Source: Paenibacillus validus NBRC 15382
GTDB lineage: Bacteria; Bacillota; Bacilli; Paenibacillales; NBRC-103111
Length of the DNA: 37,833 nt
Assembly (NCBI RefSeq): GCF_004000985.1
Contig: NZ_BIMH01000046.1
Location: 1-37,833, forward strand
Direction: 5' to 3'
Below the pieces are notes generated by a model. The model was given only the letters and a program-made list of their open reading frames with translations. It ran no database searches and was not told where the DNA came from. Both the position numbers and the translations under genes were made by a program. Below are positions 1 to 8,985 of the stretch, piece by piece. Numbering within the stretch: the stretch's first letter is position 1; every line of letters starts with the position of its first letter.

Positions 1-495
1 CGAGTAAACCGTCCCGGGCAGCACCGCCCACATGAAAGGAAAGCGAAGCTTGCCGTCCTCACGGTGACTGCTCGTGAATCCCGATAAGTCGCGTAAAATC
101 CAGAGCTGAAATACGATCGCAAACGTCTCTTTTAACCGAACCATGCGATCATGCCGGCAAATAAAGACGATCAAGGCAATCAAACCGGCGAAAAATAATG
201 AGGCGACCATCGCATACAGTGTAAAAACAGCGCCCGTCATGGCCCCTAACGCACCAAACAGCTTGACATCTCCGGCCCCTACGCCGCCCACCGCATATAG
301 CAGCAGCATCGGTATAAATCCGCATGCCAGCCCCGCCGCCGAGAAAGCAAGCCCGTACCCGCCTTGAGCCATTCCATGCCCGAGCAAACCGGCGCCAATC
401 CCCGCTGCCGTTAACCAATTCGGTATGATTTGTTTACGAATATCCGTTGCAAAAGCAAGCGCAAGCATCATTCCAACCATCCACCAAGCCCACAT
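1..495 (-). CDS. Prepilin peptidase of the TadV/CpaA type (A24 family), 3' end outside window
   Basis: Membrane aspartyl protease predicted to cleave the leader peptides of the Flp-like and TadE-like prepilins encoded just upstream. The 165 codons visible carry no stop; the C-terminus lies beyond the left edge. The N-terminus is hydrophobic and contains the first catalytic Asp in ATDIRKQIIPNW (D18). The GxGD motif appears as GAGDVKLF (D76). There is no N-terminal cytoplasmic Cys4 domain or methyltransferase-type extension, unlike the PilD of this window (28157-28984), which fits the small Tad/Cpa peptidases. The ATG is preceded by GGAGGATGAAC, and the stop of the upstream tadE-like gene lies 2 nt before it, so it closes the visible part of the tad operon. 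Family assignment is confident; the true end is unseen. Confidence 0.9.
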   Translation of the reverse strand, partial: MWAWWMVGMMLALAFATDIRKQIIPNWLTAAGIGAGLLGHGMAQGGYGLAFSAAGLACGFIPMLLLYAVGGVGAGDVKLFGALGAMTGAVFTLYAMVASLFFAGLIALIVFICRHDRMVRLKETFAIVFQLWILRDLSGFTSSHREDGKLRFPFMWAVLPGTVYS

Positions 496-497
496 GT

Positions 498-1154
498 TCA
501 TCCTCCGATCCAGGCGCGTTCCGTCGCTTTTTTGCGCAGCACAACCGTTTTTTTGAAAAACGGCAGCAAAAATGTATAGCTGTACTGCGCTTCAACCGTG
601 ACGTATGCCGATGTCCCCGCGTTGAAATCCGGCAGCTGTAAATCCGTCACTTTCAGCTTTTCCGGTTGTAAGATGCCGGTTTCCGCAAACGAGGCGATTA
701 TCGGCGTCGCCGCTTCCGCCGCATGACGGCGAATGCTCGTTTTCAGCTCCTGCGTCGACTCGCCGCCCTTCGCCTCCAGCTGTTCCCGATACGATTTCTC
801 CCAAGCCATCAGGCGCACAATCGGCTCCGGGATGAAGCGGCTGTAATTATCGGTGAACGATTCCGCGTCCACTACCTGCTGCCTTGCGGCGTTAGCCTGC
901 GTCACCACCTGATCGAACCAAACGCCGGGCGCACTCGCGGCCCATTGCTGCTTCGCCTCGTTGTACAACAGCTCGACCGGATACATATTCGAGGCGATTA
1001 CTTTTGCCGTTTCGGAAACCGTGGATTGAAGCGCCATTTCGCATAGAGACAGACGGATAAACGATACGAGCAGCAGAAGCAGCGAGAAGAACAGCGGCAG
1101 CACCAACGCCGCTTCCAAGACAATTCCGCCCTCACGATCTTTCACCCACCGCAT
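498..1154 (-). CDS. TadE-like pseudopilin (second copy)
   Basis: Predicted 218-residue inner-membrane pseudopilin of the Tad pilus. After a short basic leader the sequence runs REG|GIVLEAALVLPLF, with Glu at +5 of the predicted cleavage site followed by a hydrophobic helix, the TadE signature. The remaining ~185 residues are extracytoplasmic and unremarkable. The start is ATG at 1154 because GGAGGTG sits 6 nt before it; a longer in-frame ATG at 1256 lies inside the upstream gene and is not supported. The gene lies between the large TadG-like gene (stop at 1192) and the prepilin peptidase. Minor pilins of this type are thought to act in pilus assembly or as tip/base components; which one applies here cannot be told from sequence. 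Confidence 0.85.
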   Translation of the reverse strand: MRWVKDREGGIVLEAALVLPLFFSLLLLLVSFIRLSLCEMALQSTVSETAKVIASNMYPVELLYNEAKQQWAASAPGVWFDQVVTQANAARQQVVDAESFTDNYSRFIPEPIVRLMAWEKSYREQLEAKGGESTQELKTSIRRHAAEAATPIIASFAETGILQPEKLKVTDLQLPDFNAGTSAYVTVEAQYSYTFLLPFFKKTVVLRKKATERAWIGG

Positions 1155-1191
1155 GCTGTTCACCTCCAATCGGACCCCGAAATAACTTACC

Positions 1192-3480
1192 CTAGTAGCG
1201 CAAATCGGCCGTCTTGGACAAGCTGCATCTCGCTTTATCCGCCCCGCATGCGGCAAAGCCGTTATTTCCCAATAGACGCGTCACACCGCGCATAAACCAG
1301 AACGAAAACGCAGTCGAAGCGCTGCCGGACAGGTAGGTCGCGGTTTGGGTTAAATCGACACCCGTATTTACATACACCAGAGCCTGAATACGGGACAAGA
1401 GCGCCGCTTCCTTACTGTGCAGCAGCAAAAAGATGCGCAAATAATCTTTATAGCTTAAAGCGATCGCCGAACTAAGCTTTTTAGAAACCGGTACCGAATC
1501 CCCTTGAATCAAAAGCGCCATATCCTGCTGCGCTTGTACGGCCCCTTCGGCAACAGCCGCAAGCAGCACCAGCAGCGGCGAACCGGCTGCCAGCGAGTTG
1601 GCGTCCGGGGCAAGCAGCGCCTCCGCAACGCCAATCGCAAGACGAAACGCAAACATCTCCGCATAAGCAAGCGAATAATTGCCTGCGCAAGAAGCGGCGC
1701 CATAGATCATATACTCCACCTCCTGGTTGGCAAGCGGATGCTGCTCCGGCATCGAAAGCTCTTTGGATGTACGGATGCGGCCGTACGAATCTTTCTCCAT
1801 TCCGAGCGTCCGGTAGCTGAACTTGCTGACGGCGTAATCATCGATATAATACTCGTCCCGAACCGTCGAGAGGACGTTCTCGAGTCCGGATGCCAGTTTA
1901 AGCGCGCTCAAACCCGCCTGATCCGGATTATCTAAAGGAGCCGTCGGGACGGAGACAAGGTTATCCTGCTGACGATTCATCTCCATGAACGTCTGGAAAT
2001 AGCCTTTTACCCCCGGCGTTGCCGGATTTCCCTGAAGCGAGTGATACAACGATTCGTAAGGGTCGACGCCGGAGACGAGACTGCAAGCGCCGATGCCGCG
2101 TCTCACTTGATCCAATACGGCTTGCGTTTTCGCCCGCTGCTCCCGCTTCGCGTCTTGAATGTTCTTCTGGCTTTGACTTCTGCGATTCATCTCCGGGGAC
2201 ATGCGTGTCCACGCGGTATCGAGCGTTTGCTTCGAGCCTTCGACCGCAGCGATCGTGTTCGCATATTTTTGCTGCGTAAACCAAATACCGTCGTTCATTT
2301 GCGCATGAAAGCCGGAAAATTGAGCGACGGCTCCGCCCGCATCGGCCTCCCATTGATCCAGCTCCTGTTTGCCGATCACTTGCACCCGGGCGAACACGTC
2401 GTCCGCTTTTGCCGTTGTGGAAGAGCCCCCTCCCCCGTTCTTGATTTGCTCCATTTCGGCGTTCAACGCATCGTTCGCTAGTACCGTTTGTTTGAACGCT
2501 TGCTGGAACCGGATGAGTTTCGTATGGAGCTCGTCTTGATCCAGCGCGGTTTTCCCTTGAAGGACCAGCAGCAGTTCGCCGTAACGCACGAAATTGGCTA
2601 TCAACTCCTCGTATTGGGTTACCGTTTGCATCGCAATCTGATACTGGCTGGCGAGCTCGGCGCGGGATTGGGCGAGCTGCGCGATCGCTTGAACGGCGCC
2701 CGCGCCCGCCTGCGCCAAGGAATTGATTGAACCGTCAATGCTGCGGATCTGGTTCTGTAAGGCAGTCGCCTGAGCCTTGGCCTGCTGAAGCGCCAAACGC
2801 GTATCTTCAAGCGTATGAACACCGATACGCGCGCTCAATTCGTTCAAATCGCGCAGCTGCGTTTGATAGAACGGCGTGATGTCCGCCGATTTTTGCTTGA
2901 TCGCGGCGAACTCCTGCCATGCCTCGTTCATCTTCTTGTCGCGCTCCCCGATCAGAGCCTCCACTTTAGAGGCGCGTTCACCGAACCGGGAGGCGTCTCC
3001 CATCGCGGCCGCAACACCGTTTTTCTGAAATTTGTCCACAATTTCCAGCGCAAAGTTAAGCGGTGCGCGATACTTCATTTCCTCTAAGATTTGCTGCCTC
3101 ATCGTTTGATGATTGGATAACGGATATATTGGAGTCACTTTGGCCGTTCCCGGCACTAGCTCCTGACGCATCCATACGAATCGGTCGGCTCCCGCAGAAT
3201 CCGACAAATTGTCGGACACCGTCTTGGCGAATTCGCCGTTCGCATCGACGGTTCCCGTTTCTATGGCGTACAAGCCGTAAGCCTGCAAATTTTTGGAATA
3301 CGCGGACATGACGGAGCGGACACCGGCTTTCACGGCCAGCTCCGCCTCCTGGTCCGCCGTTTTCCAGCGTAAAACGTCAATCAACAAACCTAAGAACAAA
3401 AGCAGCGGCAGTAAAATCATCATGAGATACATAGAAACACCGCCCTTTTCGCTTCGCCACCATCGCTTGAAGCGGAACAA
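1192..3480 (-). CDS. Large TadG-like pilus-associated protein with coiled coils
   Basis: Predicted membrane-anchored extracytoplasmic protein of about 762 residues in the tad operon. A short basic N-terminus ending SEKG precedes GVSMYLMMILLPLLLF, a TadE/TadG-like transmembrane segment. The +5 position is Tyr rather than Glu, so processing like a prepilin is doubtful. The middle third is rich in Gln, Ala and Glu heptads (for example repeated QAKAQATALQ-like stretches) and is predicted coiled coil. There is no visible VWFA MIDAS motif, which many long TadG proteins have. The start is ambiguous: an ATG at 3507 overlaps the upstream stop (ATGA) but lacks a Shine-Dalgarno sequence, whereas TTG at 3480 follows GGGAGGTG by 5 nt and is preferred. 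Role in the pilus is inferred from context. Confidence 0.75.
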   Translation of the reverse strand: MFRFKRWWRSEKGGVSMYLMMILLPLLLFLGLLIDVLRWKTADQEAELAVKAGVRSVMSAYSKNLQAYGLYAIETGTVDANGEFAKTVSDNLSDSAGADRFVWMRQELVPGTAKVTPIYPLSNHQTMRQQILEEMKYRAPLNFALEIVDKFQKNGVAAAMGDASRFGERASKVEALIGERDKKMNEAWQEFAAIKQKSADITPFYQTQLRDLNELSARIGVHTLEDTRLALQQAKAQATALQNQIRSIDGSINSLAQAGAGAVQAIAQLAQSRAELASQYQIAMQTVTQYEELIANFVRYGELLLVLQGKTALDQDELHTKLIRFQQAFKQTVLANDALNAEMEQIKNGGGGSSTTAKADDVFARVQVIGKQELDQWEADAGGAVAQFSGFHAQMNDGIWFTQQKYANTIAAVEGSKQTLDTAWTRMSPEMNRRSQSQKNIQDAKREQRAKTQAVLDQVRRGIGACSLVSGVDPYESLYHSLQGNPATPGVKGYFQTFMEMNRQQDNLVSVPTAPLDNPDQAGLSALKLASGLENVLSTVRDEYYIDDYAVSKFSYRTLGMEKDSYGRIRTSKELSMPEQHPLANQEVEYMIYGAASCAGNYSLAYAEMFAFRLAIGVAEALLAPDANSLAAGSPLLVLLAAVAEGAVQAQQDMALLIQGDSVPVSKKLSSAIALSYKDYLRIFLLLHSKEAALLSRIQALVYVNTGVDLTQTATYLSGSASTAFSFWFMRGVTRLLGNNGFAACGADKARCSLSKTADLRY

Positions 3481-3503
3481 TCGTTCACCTCCCGCCGTTC
3501 TCC

Positions 3504-4538
3504 TCATTCATGGAACACAACGACGATGCCGCTGCGCTCCAGCTCTTTCCTCAAGCCTTGCGACAGCTTGATCTTATCCTGATTCGAGGTTTTGAAAAAA
3601 TGCCAGACGACGCCCTTTACTTGCACACCTTTCTTTAACAGCTCGAGAACTTTGGGCATTTGGACCTCGCGTAAATTTTTTTCATTGAACGTGTAGTAGG
3701 CTTGATGCGCGACGCCGGATGCGTCAAGCGCGTCGATCGTCCGTTTGGATTCGGGAGTCGCTTGAACGATCGTCTCCGTCCCGTTCACCAACAGCCGCAC
3801 ATACTCCGCCGCTTGCGCATGGCTCGTAACCGGCACCGGCTGCTTGACGTCGGAGGCGGGCTGCACCATGGCCGCCAATGCTTGTTTCGGCTTGATGCGC
3901 CCTTGAATTTCCGAGATGAATGTCCGCGTAAGGTCCGTCAAGCGGATCGTTTCGACCGGCTCGACGACATATGACGCAGCGAACGCTTCGAGCTCGGTGG
4001 ACTTGAACCAGCGGCTCGCCGTTGCCGGCACCTCGATGTTCCTCTCCAAAGCCGCCCGTACGACCCTGAACAAACCGTAGTGCTGAAACGACAACGAGCC
4101 TCGTACGGAAACATCCAGCAAGCCAGCCGTTCGGGCCAATTTTCCGGCCGGCCCTTCCGCTGTATCGCTTTCTCCTGCAGACTGCGGTAAAGCTACGCGA
4201 ACCGGGCTCATCGGGTTCGCCACATTAAACCATTGCGACAGGCCGTCGTCAGCCAACCGCCAATAAAGTCCGTCCCCGGCTTCAGGCCGGACCGCTCCTG
4301 TAACCATGTCCTTCCGGCTGTTGTCCCAGACATAGGCCGTTCGTTCCGCCAACCGGCCCGCGTTGAAATATAAGCCGGACTCGCGGTACATCATCACCGC
4401 AAGCCACAAGAGCGAGAACGTCAACAGCACGATAATCGGCAGCGTCCATGCAGCCTCCAGCGTAAATTGTCCTTCCTTCGCGGAGGCCAGACGCCTCAGC
4501 CGAGCCGCCAAGCCCTTACGGAATAGCAGACGCTCCAT
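3504..4538 (-). CDS. TadE-like pseudopilin with long extracytoplasmic domain
   Basis: 344-residue predicted pseudopilin. The leader ends KEG and is followed by QFTLEAAWTLPIIVLLTF, with Glu at +5 and one hydrophobic helix, as in TadE. The extracytoplasmic part is longer than in ordinary TadE proteins and has no recognised domain; its C-terminus (residues ~260-344) reads like a small alpha/beta fold (for example QMPKVLELLKKGVQVKGVVW). The gene starts 6 nt after the Flp-like pilin gene and overlaps the longest form of the TadG-like gene, so it is within the operon. The ribosome binding site is weak, suggesting translational coupling. Function inferred from the prepilin motif and context. Confidence 0.8.
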   Translation of the reverse strand: MERLLFRKGLAARLRRLASAKEGQFTLEAAWTLPIIVLLTFSLLWLAVMMYRESGLYFNAGRLAERTAYVWDNSRKDMVTGAVRPEAGDGLYWRLADDGLSQWFNVANPMSPVRVALPQSAGESDTAEGPAGKLARTAGLLDVSVRGSLSFQHYGLFRVVRAALERNIEVPATASRWFKSTELEAFAASYVVEPVETIRLTDLTRTFISEIQGRIKPKQALAAMVQPASDVKQPVPVTSHAQAAEYVRLLVNGTETIVQATPESKRTIDALDASGVAHQAYYTFNEKNLREVQMPKVLELLKKGVQVKGVVWHFFKTSNQDKIKLSQGLRKELERSGIVVVFHE

Positions 4539-4544
4539 GAGCGG

Positions 4545-4778
4545 TTACGGGGTCGTTTGCGGCTGGCCCAATTGATTCCCTGTCCCGCGCAAATTGCTCG
4601 TTTCCGTATTAATTTCGGAATCCGCGCTGTTGAACAATTGCTGCATCCACTTCATGATCCACTTACGAAAAGCTATCGCTATAATCAGCAGTACCGCGAC
4701 GATGAGCAAAATCTCCAGCGTCCCGAGCCCGTCCTCCTCCTTCCAAAACCGATTCCATGCCTCTCTAAATGCGAACAT
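4545..4778 (-). CDS. Flp-like small pilin / class III-type prepilin
   Basis: 77-residue protein and probable major or structural subunit of the Tad (Flp) pilus. A 17-18-residue charged leader ends EEDG, then LGTLEILLIVAVLLIIAIAF begins, with Glu at +5 from the predicted cleavage after Gly; mature length would be about 60 residues, typical for Flp pilins. The C-terminal tail is polar (Asn, Thr, Gln and Gly). Canonical Flp pilins have a Glu-Tyr pair at +5/+6; here it is Glu-Ile. GGGAGG precedes the ATG by about 9 nt. Position directly after tadC and before tadE-like genes supports the assignment. Confidence 0.8.
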   Translation of the reverse strand: MFAFREAWNRFWKEEDGLGTLEILLIVAVLLIIAIAFRKWIMKWMQQLFNSADSEINTETSNLRGTGNQLGQPQTTP

Positions 4779-4808
4779 TCCCCATTCCTCCCGCTTCGTA
4801 AAAGATGA

Positions 4809-5684
4809 TTAGGCCGTCATTAACAAGGCTGGAACGGCCACGATAACCATGACGATAAAAAAGATAAGCACCATCGGAAATACAAGCTTGGACGACGCTT
4901 CTTCGCCAAGCGTCTTGGCAAGCGCCTTCCGCTTATCCCACAGCGTCATGGACAGTTCGCGCAGCGAAACGAGCATCTCCTCGCCGCCGCGTCTGTAGTT
5001 CAAAAGCAGCGTTGTTGTAAACAAGGTCGTTTCCTGGAGAGAACACCGTTTGCTGAAATCCTCCATGCATTTTGTAAAAGAACCATTCATTTTCAACGCT
5101 CGCGCCGCCTCGGAAAGCTCCATGCGCAGCGGATCGGCCGATGCCCCGGTTTTGTCGGCGATCCGGATCAATGCCTGCTGCACCGTCTCTCCCGCTCCGA
5201 CGAGCAGCATCAGCTGATTCAACACCTCCGGCAGCTCGATCAGCATCGAACGCCGCTTGCGGATCAGGGCTCCCTGCTCTCTCTTGTACAGCGCCAGCGG
5301 TGTTCCCACACCTAACAACAGCCCGTAAACGAGCATTTCGGCGTTATCATCGAGCAGCGACCCGAGCAGCGTAAAGAGAAGCACCCAGCCCCATCCGATC
5401 AGCACCGATCCCGCGACAAACCACCGCGTATGCGTTAAGGCAGACTTGGCGCCATGCAAGCCGATCATCACTTGATGAACATGATGGAGCGGTTCGCTCA
5501 GCCTTTCCGCAAGCTGCAGCCTGTCGATCACGCACAGGGCGGCAGCCGCTGCCCAATACAGCGGGTCTTTCGGCAGCAGCCGGCGGAACTCCAGTAACCA
5601 GGAAGCGTACGACCGGTGAGACGACACCGCCAGCATAGTGGCCGCCGTGACTTGCAGCAGCAGCAAAACCAGCATCCACGACAT
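4809..5684 (-). CDS. tadC: TadC-like inner-membrane platform protein (T2SS F family)
   Basis: 291-residue polytopic membrane protein forming, with TadB, the inner-membrane platform of the Tad machine. It has an N-terminal hydrophobic segment, a central pair of membrane segments around residues 95-135, a cytoplasmic T2SSF helical domain (roughly 155-255) with the typical ADKTGASADPLRMELSEAAR-like helices, and a C-terminal hydrophobic segment. The gene starts 7 nt after the tadB stop, with AAGGTG about 10 nt upstream of ATG. Tad systems usually encode two short F-domain proteins rather than one duplicated one, which matches the tadB-tadC pair here. Confidence 0.88.
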   Translation of the reverse strand: MSWMLVLLLLQVTAATMLAVSSHRSYASWLLEFRRLLPKDPLYWAAAAALCVIDRLQLAERLSEPLHHVHQVMIGLHGAKSALTHTRWFVAGSVLIGWGWVLLFTLLGSLLDDNAEMLVYGLLLGVGTPLALYKREQGALIRKRRSMLIELPEVLNQLMLLVGAGETVQQALIRIADKTGASADPLRMELSEAARALKMNGSFTKCMEDFSKRCSLQETTLFTTTLLLNYRRGGEEMLVSLRELSMTLWDKRKALAKTLGEEASSKLVFPMVLIFFIVMVIVAVPALLMTA

Positions 5685-5691
5685 ACGCCGC

Positions 5692-6519
5692 TCACACCTT
5701 TATGTCCATAATGGTTTGAATCCACAGTCGGCAAATCCACAGCAGCAGTAAGGAGCCTGTCATAATCAAATGCCCCGTTCCTTCGTAAAGCGGCAGCATA
5801 TAATCGGGAGCGCTCCACGCGATCACGGCGACAAAAACGACAGGGGCGACGGCCAGCACTTTTGACTCGAACTTTTTTTGCGCCAGCAGCACCTGCAAAT
5901 CCTGATCAATATCGAGCTTCTCTTGAATGAGCAGTGTCGTTCTGCGCACGACCTGCACCAGGTTGCCTCCTGTCCGCTTGCAAATGACAAATATATCGGC
6001 GAATTGGGAAATTTCCTCCACGTGCGCACGCCGGGCGAAACCGATAAATGCCGATTCGATGCTCTCTCCGTTGTCCATGCGCCGGACCATCATTTCCAGC
6101 TCCCGGATAATCAGGGCCGAGGCATCGGGATACAACAGTCTCAAATCGTTCAATGACTCGCGGATGGCGCTCTCCACCGATCTCCCGGCGCTTAGCGATG
6201 AGGAGATGGCGGACAACAGCTGCTTGAATTGAATTTTTAACTGCGCTTTGCGTTTCAACAACAGCTGCTTCCGGCGAATGGCCGGGAAGGCGAACCCGGC
6301 ACAAGCGAACGCCAGCACCGCAAACGGATGTCTATAAAAAATCCATGCCACACCGCCCGACAATCCGGCTCCCAGCAGTACCGTCCCCATCCACTCGCGG
6401 CTCGACAAACGGATCTCGTTATAATCCACAACTGCATGATTGCTTTCTTCGCCGAACTGCCCCCGTTTGATGAATTCCAGCTTACGGCGGAACGAAATCG
6501 CCTTCTTCATCGAATCCAT
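5692..6519 (-). CDS. tadB: TadB-like inner-membrane platform protein (T2SS F family)
   Basis: 275-residue membrane protein. A hydrophilic N-terminus of ~40 residues is followed by two adjacent membrane segments (about 43-80), a cytoplasmic T2SSF domain (about 95-215) containing KQLLSAISSSLSAGRSVESA and GGNLVQVVRRTTLLIQEK, and two C-terminal membrane segments. This is the TadB layout. The ATG at 6519 follows GGAGG by 6 nt. It lies 24 nt downstream of the tadA stop and just before tadC. It is predicted to partner with the TadA ATPase. Confidence 0.9.
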   Translation of the reverse strand: MDSMKKAISFRRKLEFIKRGQFGEESNHAVVDYNEIRLSSREWMGTVLLGAGLSGGVAWIFYRHPFAVLAFACAGFAFPAIRRKQLLLKRKAQLKIQFKQLLSAISSSLSAGRSVESAIRESLNDLRLLYPDASALIIRELEMMVRRMDNGESIESAFIGFARRAHVEEISQFADIFVICKRTGGNLVQVVRRTTLLIQEKLDIDQDLQVLLAQKKFESKVLAVAPVVFVAVIAWSAPDYMLPLYEGTGHLIMTGSLLLLWICRLWIQTIMDIKV

Positions 6520-6543
6520 ATCACGCCTCCTTCCGCAGCTTTG

Positions 6544-7776
6544 CTACAGCAAGCCGCTCATGTGCAGCTTGGCCAGTTGCCGCTGCTCATTGCCGGTCGG
6601 CACCAGGCCGCCGATAATCGGACCTTCCCTTTGATCGCCCTGCTCTTCAAACCGGTACAACGGATTCAATACCACCTCCCCCTGCACGATTCCGGCTACC
6701 TCGCTAATCTCGGTTACTCTTCTTGAACGATCCCGGAGCCGCTGCAAATGGACCATCACGTCAATCGCGGATGCCATCTGTTTGCGAACGACATCGAGCG
6801 GCAATTGCGCCCCGCTCAAAACCATCGTTTCCAAACGGCTTAGCATATCCGTCGTCGAATTGGCATGACCTGTGCTCAAACTTCCGTCATGCCCGGTGTT
6901 CATTGCCTGCAGCATATCGAGCGCCTCGGCGCCGCGAACCTCTCCGACGACGATCCGGTTCGGACGCATCCGCAGCGAAGCGCGAATCAGCTCGCGGATG
7001 GAGATTTCTCCCTTGCCCTCGGTGTTGGCGTTGCGTGTCTCCAACCGTACGACATTCGGTATGCCGCGGATCTGCAGTTCTGCCGAATCCTCGATCGTAA
7101 CGACCCTCTCGTCCGGCGGAATATGCTGGGCCAGGGCGTTCAGGAACGTCGTCTTGCCCGAACCCGTGCCGCCGCTGATGAACACATTGTATTTGGCTTT
7201 GACCAAACGGATCAGCCATTGCGCCGCCTCCTCGGATATCGCTTGCATGGCGATCAAATCGCGCATGCTTAACGGATGAGCGGGAAATTTTCGAATCGTC
7301 ATCGTCGGTCCGTCCAGTGCGATTGGCGGCAGCACGACATGTACACGCGAGCCGTCTGTCAATCGCGCATCCACAACCGGACTGGATTCGTTGACGATGC
7401 GGTTCACTTTGCCGACGATCGCCTGAATCGTATCTTCCAGCTTCTCCCGGCTTTCGAAAGCCAGATCTGTCTGTATCATTTGCCCGTGCTTCTCGATAAA
7501 AATCCGTTCATGAGAGTTGATCATAATTTCCGTAATTTCCTTGTCTTCGACCAGGGGCTGGATCACGTCGAGCCCGCGGAACGAATCGAAGATGTCCCGC
7601 ACCAGCTTATGCTTGCGTCCGGCCGAAATAAAGTTTTCCATCGACCGGGTGAAAACTTCCGCTTCTATTAACTCGAGCAGCTGCTCGTCCGAAAGCGAGG
7701 ACCCGTAGTCGATCCGATCTTGAATGGTCAGCTTCAGCTGCTGCTTCAGGTCGATCCAGCTCTGTTCCGCCGTCAA
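6544..7776 (-). CDS. tadA: TadA/CpaF-family pilus assembly ATPase
   Basis: Cytoplasmic secretion ATPase that powers Tad pilus assembly. Counting from the chosen TTG, Walker A is GGTGSGKT (residues 202-209), an Asp box-like EDSAELQI lies near 230, Walker B is RIVVGEVRG (274-282) and the His box is GHDGSLSTGHANS (295-307). An N-terminal helical domain of ~160 residues precedes it, as in CpaF. The start is TTG at 7776: it overlaps the tadZ stop (TTGA) and sits 6 nt after GGGGGCGG. A longer in-frame ATG at 7863 would lie entirely within tadZ. Length of 410 residues is normal for the family. Confidence 0.93.
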   Translation of the reverse strand: MTAEQSWIDLKQQLKLTIQDRIDYGSSLSDEQLLELIEAEVFTRSMENFISAGRKHKLVRDIFDSFRGLDVIQPLVEDKEITEIMINSHERIFIEKHGQMIQTDLAFESREKLEDTIQAIVGKVNRIVNESSPVVDARLTDGSRVHVVLPPIALDGPTMTIRKFPAHPLSMRDLIAMQAISEEAAQWLIRLVKAKYNVFISGGTGSGKTTFLNALAQHIPPDERVVTIEDSAELQIRGIPNVVRLETRNANTEGKGEISIRELIRASLRMRPNRIVVGEVRGAEALDMLQAMNTGHDGSLSTGHANSTTDMLSRLETMVLSGAQLPLDVVRKQMASAIDVMVHLQRLRDRSRRVTEISEVAGIVQGEVVLNPLYRFEEQGDQREGPIIGGLVPTGNEQRQLAKLHMSGLL

Positions 7777-8885
7777 GGCGAACCGCCCCCTCGAACAAGC
7801 GCCGCAGCCTCGTCGGCAAATCCTCTCAACAGCATGCGATCCGCTTGCGCGACATTTTTCCATTCCGGCACATACGGTAACCGTGCGCTGACCTTAAACG
7901 AGTACGATGCCATATCATTGGCCTGGGTGCCGGTAAACCGGTTAAGGACGAACCGGACTTTAGCCTGCAACTCCTCTGCTTCCTGCTGATGACGCAGGCG
8001 GCGGCTTTCGAACCAATCCTTCGACTTTTGCAGTTGAATGACGTCATCCGTCAACGGCCAGAGCACGAGACCGGACACTTTGAGCAGCTCCGTCGTCAAC
8101 GGCCCGTCCGAGGAATCGGCATCCACGATGATCCGATCGTAGATCCCGGCTTTCACGATGCCTTCGAACAGCCTCCTGATGTCGCAAGCCTCGATGTCGT
8201 CCCATTCCGCCGGGTGCGTAAGGGGCGGAATGAAATCGTATTTCCATGTCGGGTGCGTTCGCTTTAACTGCTCAAGCTTGGCCGGGATTTGCTCAGGCCG
8301 CGTTTTGGCATAGTACAGCAGCCGGGAGAAAGTCTCGCTCGTTTCGCTCTCCATCGGCTCGGTTTCGTACCAGCCCCGCGACGGCAGACGCTCCAAGGAA
8401 AGACATAACGTGCGCTCCCCATGTTCGGCGAGCTGCGCGGCCAGATGGACCGCGGTTACCGTCTTGCCGCTTCCTCCGACCGCCGAATAAACGGTAATAA
8501 CGCCGGAACGTTTGCTGCCCCGAAGCGGTTCCAGATAGCTGTACTCGTTATAATGAGAAGCAACCGACGACAGGAGGCGGTTCAACGGCTGGTACTTGAA
8601 CAGAACCGGATACTCCAGCACCCCGCCGGTACGCTCCGTCTCACTGACGATAACAGTGCAACCCGTCTTCAACGCGAACAGCGCTTCATGCAGAGGCAGC
8701 CATGCTTCGTGCACCAGCACAATTTGCGGTTGTCGCGTTTCCTCGACGAATCGAAACCCTTCTGCCCGAGACGTAAACCAATGAAAGCTGAACCGCTCGG
8801 CAAACTCCGAAGAACGGATATAAGCGGAAAGCATCCCGCCGAAATAGGTGTCGGCATCCAGCAGCACGAGCTGCATTTTGGCCAT
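7773..8885 (-). CDS. TadZ/CpaE-like localisation ATPase
   Basis: 370-residue protein with an N-terminal receiver-like domain (about 1-115, beginning MQLVLLDADTYFGGMLSAYI) and a C-terminal MinD/ParA-like ATPase domain. The latter carries a deviant P-loop, YSAVGGSGKT, at residues ~133-142, and IIVDADSSDGPLTTELL as the Walker B region. TadZ/CpaE proteins help position the Tad machine in the cell. The ATG at 8885 follows GGAGGGG by 8 nt; a longer in-frame start at 9035 would include the promoter and leader hairpin and is rejected. It is the first gene of the tad operon and overlaps tadA by 4 nt. Confidence 0.88.
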   Translation of the reverse strand: MAKMQLVLLDADTYFGGMLSAYIRSSEFAERFSFHWFTSRAEGFRFVEETRQPQIVLVHEAWLPLHEALFALKTGCTVIVSETERTGGVLEYPVLFKYQPLNRLLSSVASHYNEYSYLEPLRGSKRSGVITVYSAVGGSGKTVTAVHLAAQLAEHGERTLCLSLERLPSRGWYETEPMESETSETFSRLLYYAKTRPEQIPAKLEQLKRTHPTWKYDFIPPLTHPAEWDDIEACDIRRLFEGIVKAGIYDRIIVDADSSDGPLTTELLKVSGLVLWPLTDDVIQLQKSKDWFESRRLRHQQEAEELQAKVRFVLNRFTGTQANDMASYSFKVSARLPYVPEWKNVAQADRMLLRGFADEAAALVRGGGSP

Positions 8886-8913
8886 TAGGCCGTCCCCTCC
8901 TTTCTTGCAGCAC

Positions 8914-8953
8914 AAAAAACACCGTTGTCGGGGTAATATCCCTGACAACGGTG
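8914..8953 (-). promoter_or_regulatory. Terminator-like hairpin in the tad operon leader (candidate attenuator)
   Basis: Arms at 8920-8933 and 8940-8953 pair over 14 positions with one mismatch on the minus strand (loop 8934-8939). On the minus strand the hairpin is followed at once by six T residues (8919-8914), then by the tadZ Shine-Dalgarno about 20 nt later. Because a promoter lies upstream of it and no gene lies between, the hairpin would stop transcripts before the operon unless antitermination occurs. A GCAGC before and GCTGC after the hairpin could pair in an alternative fold. It could instead catch read-through from the GNAT gene. Confidence 0.7.
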
Positions 8954-8985
8954 CTTCCGCTGCTTCTTTTATTGAATTAATTCGT

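Noticed and set aside
723..1046. Plus-strand open frames within the tad operon (for example 723-1046, 1504-1935, 2041-2481)
   Set aside because: All are antisense to recognisable or prepilin-motif-bearing genes and have no ribosome binding sites.
7777..7863. ATG start of tadA at 7863
   Set aside because: It lies entirely within tadZ and gives a Cys/Arg-rich segment unlike the family; TTG 7776 has a Shine-Dalgarno and a stop/start overlap.
8886..8985. Cyclic-di-GMP riboswitch (class I or II) in the tad leader
   Set aside because: None of the conserved core elements of either class are present; only the terminator-like hairpin is supported.
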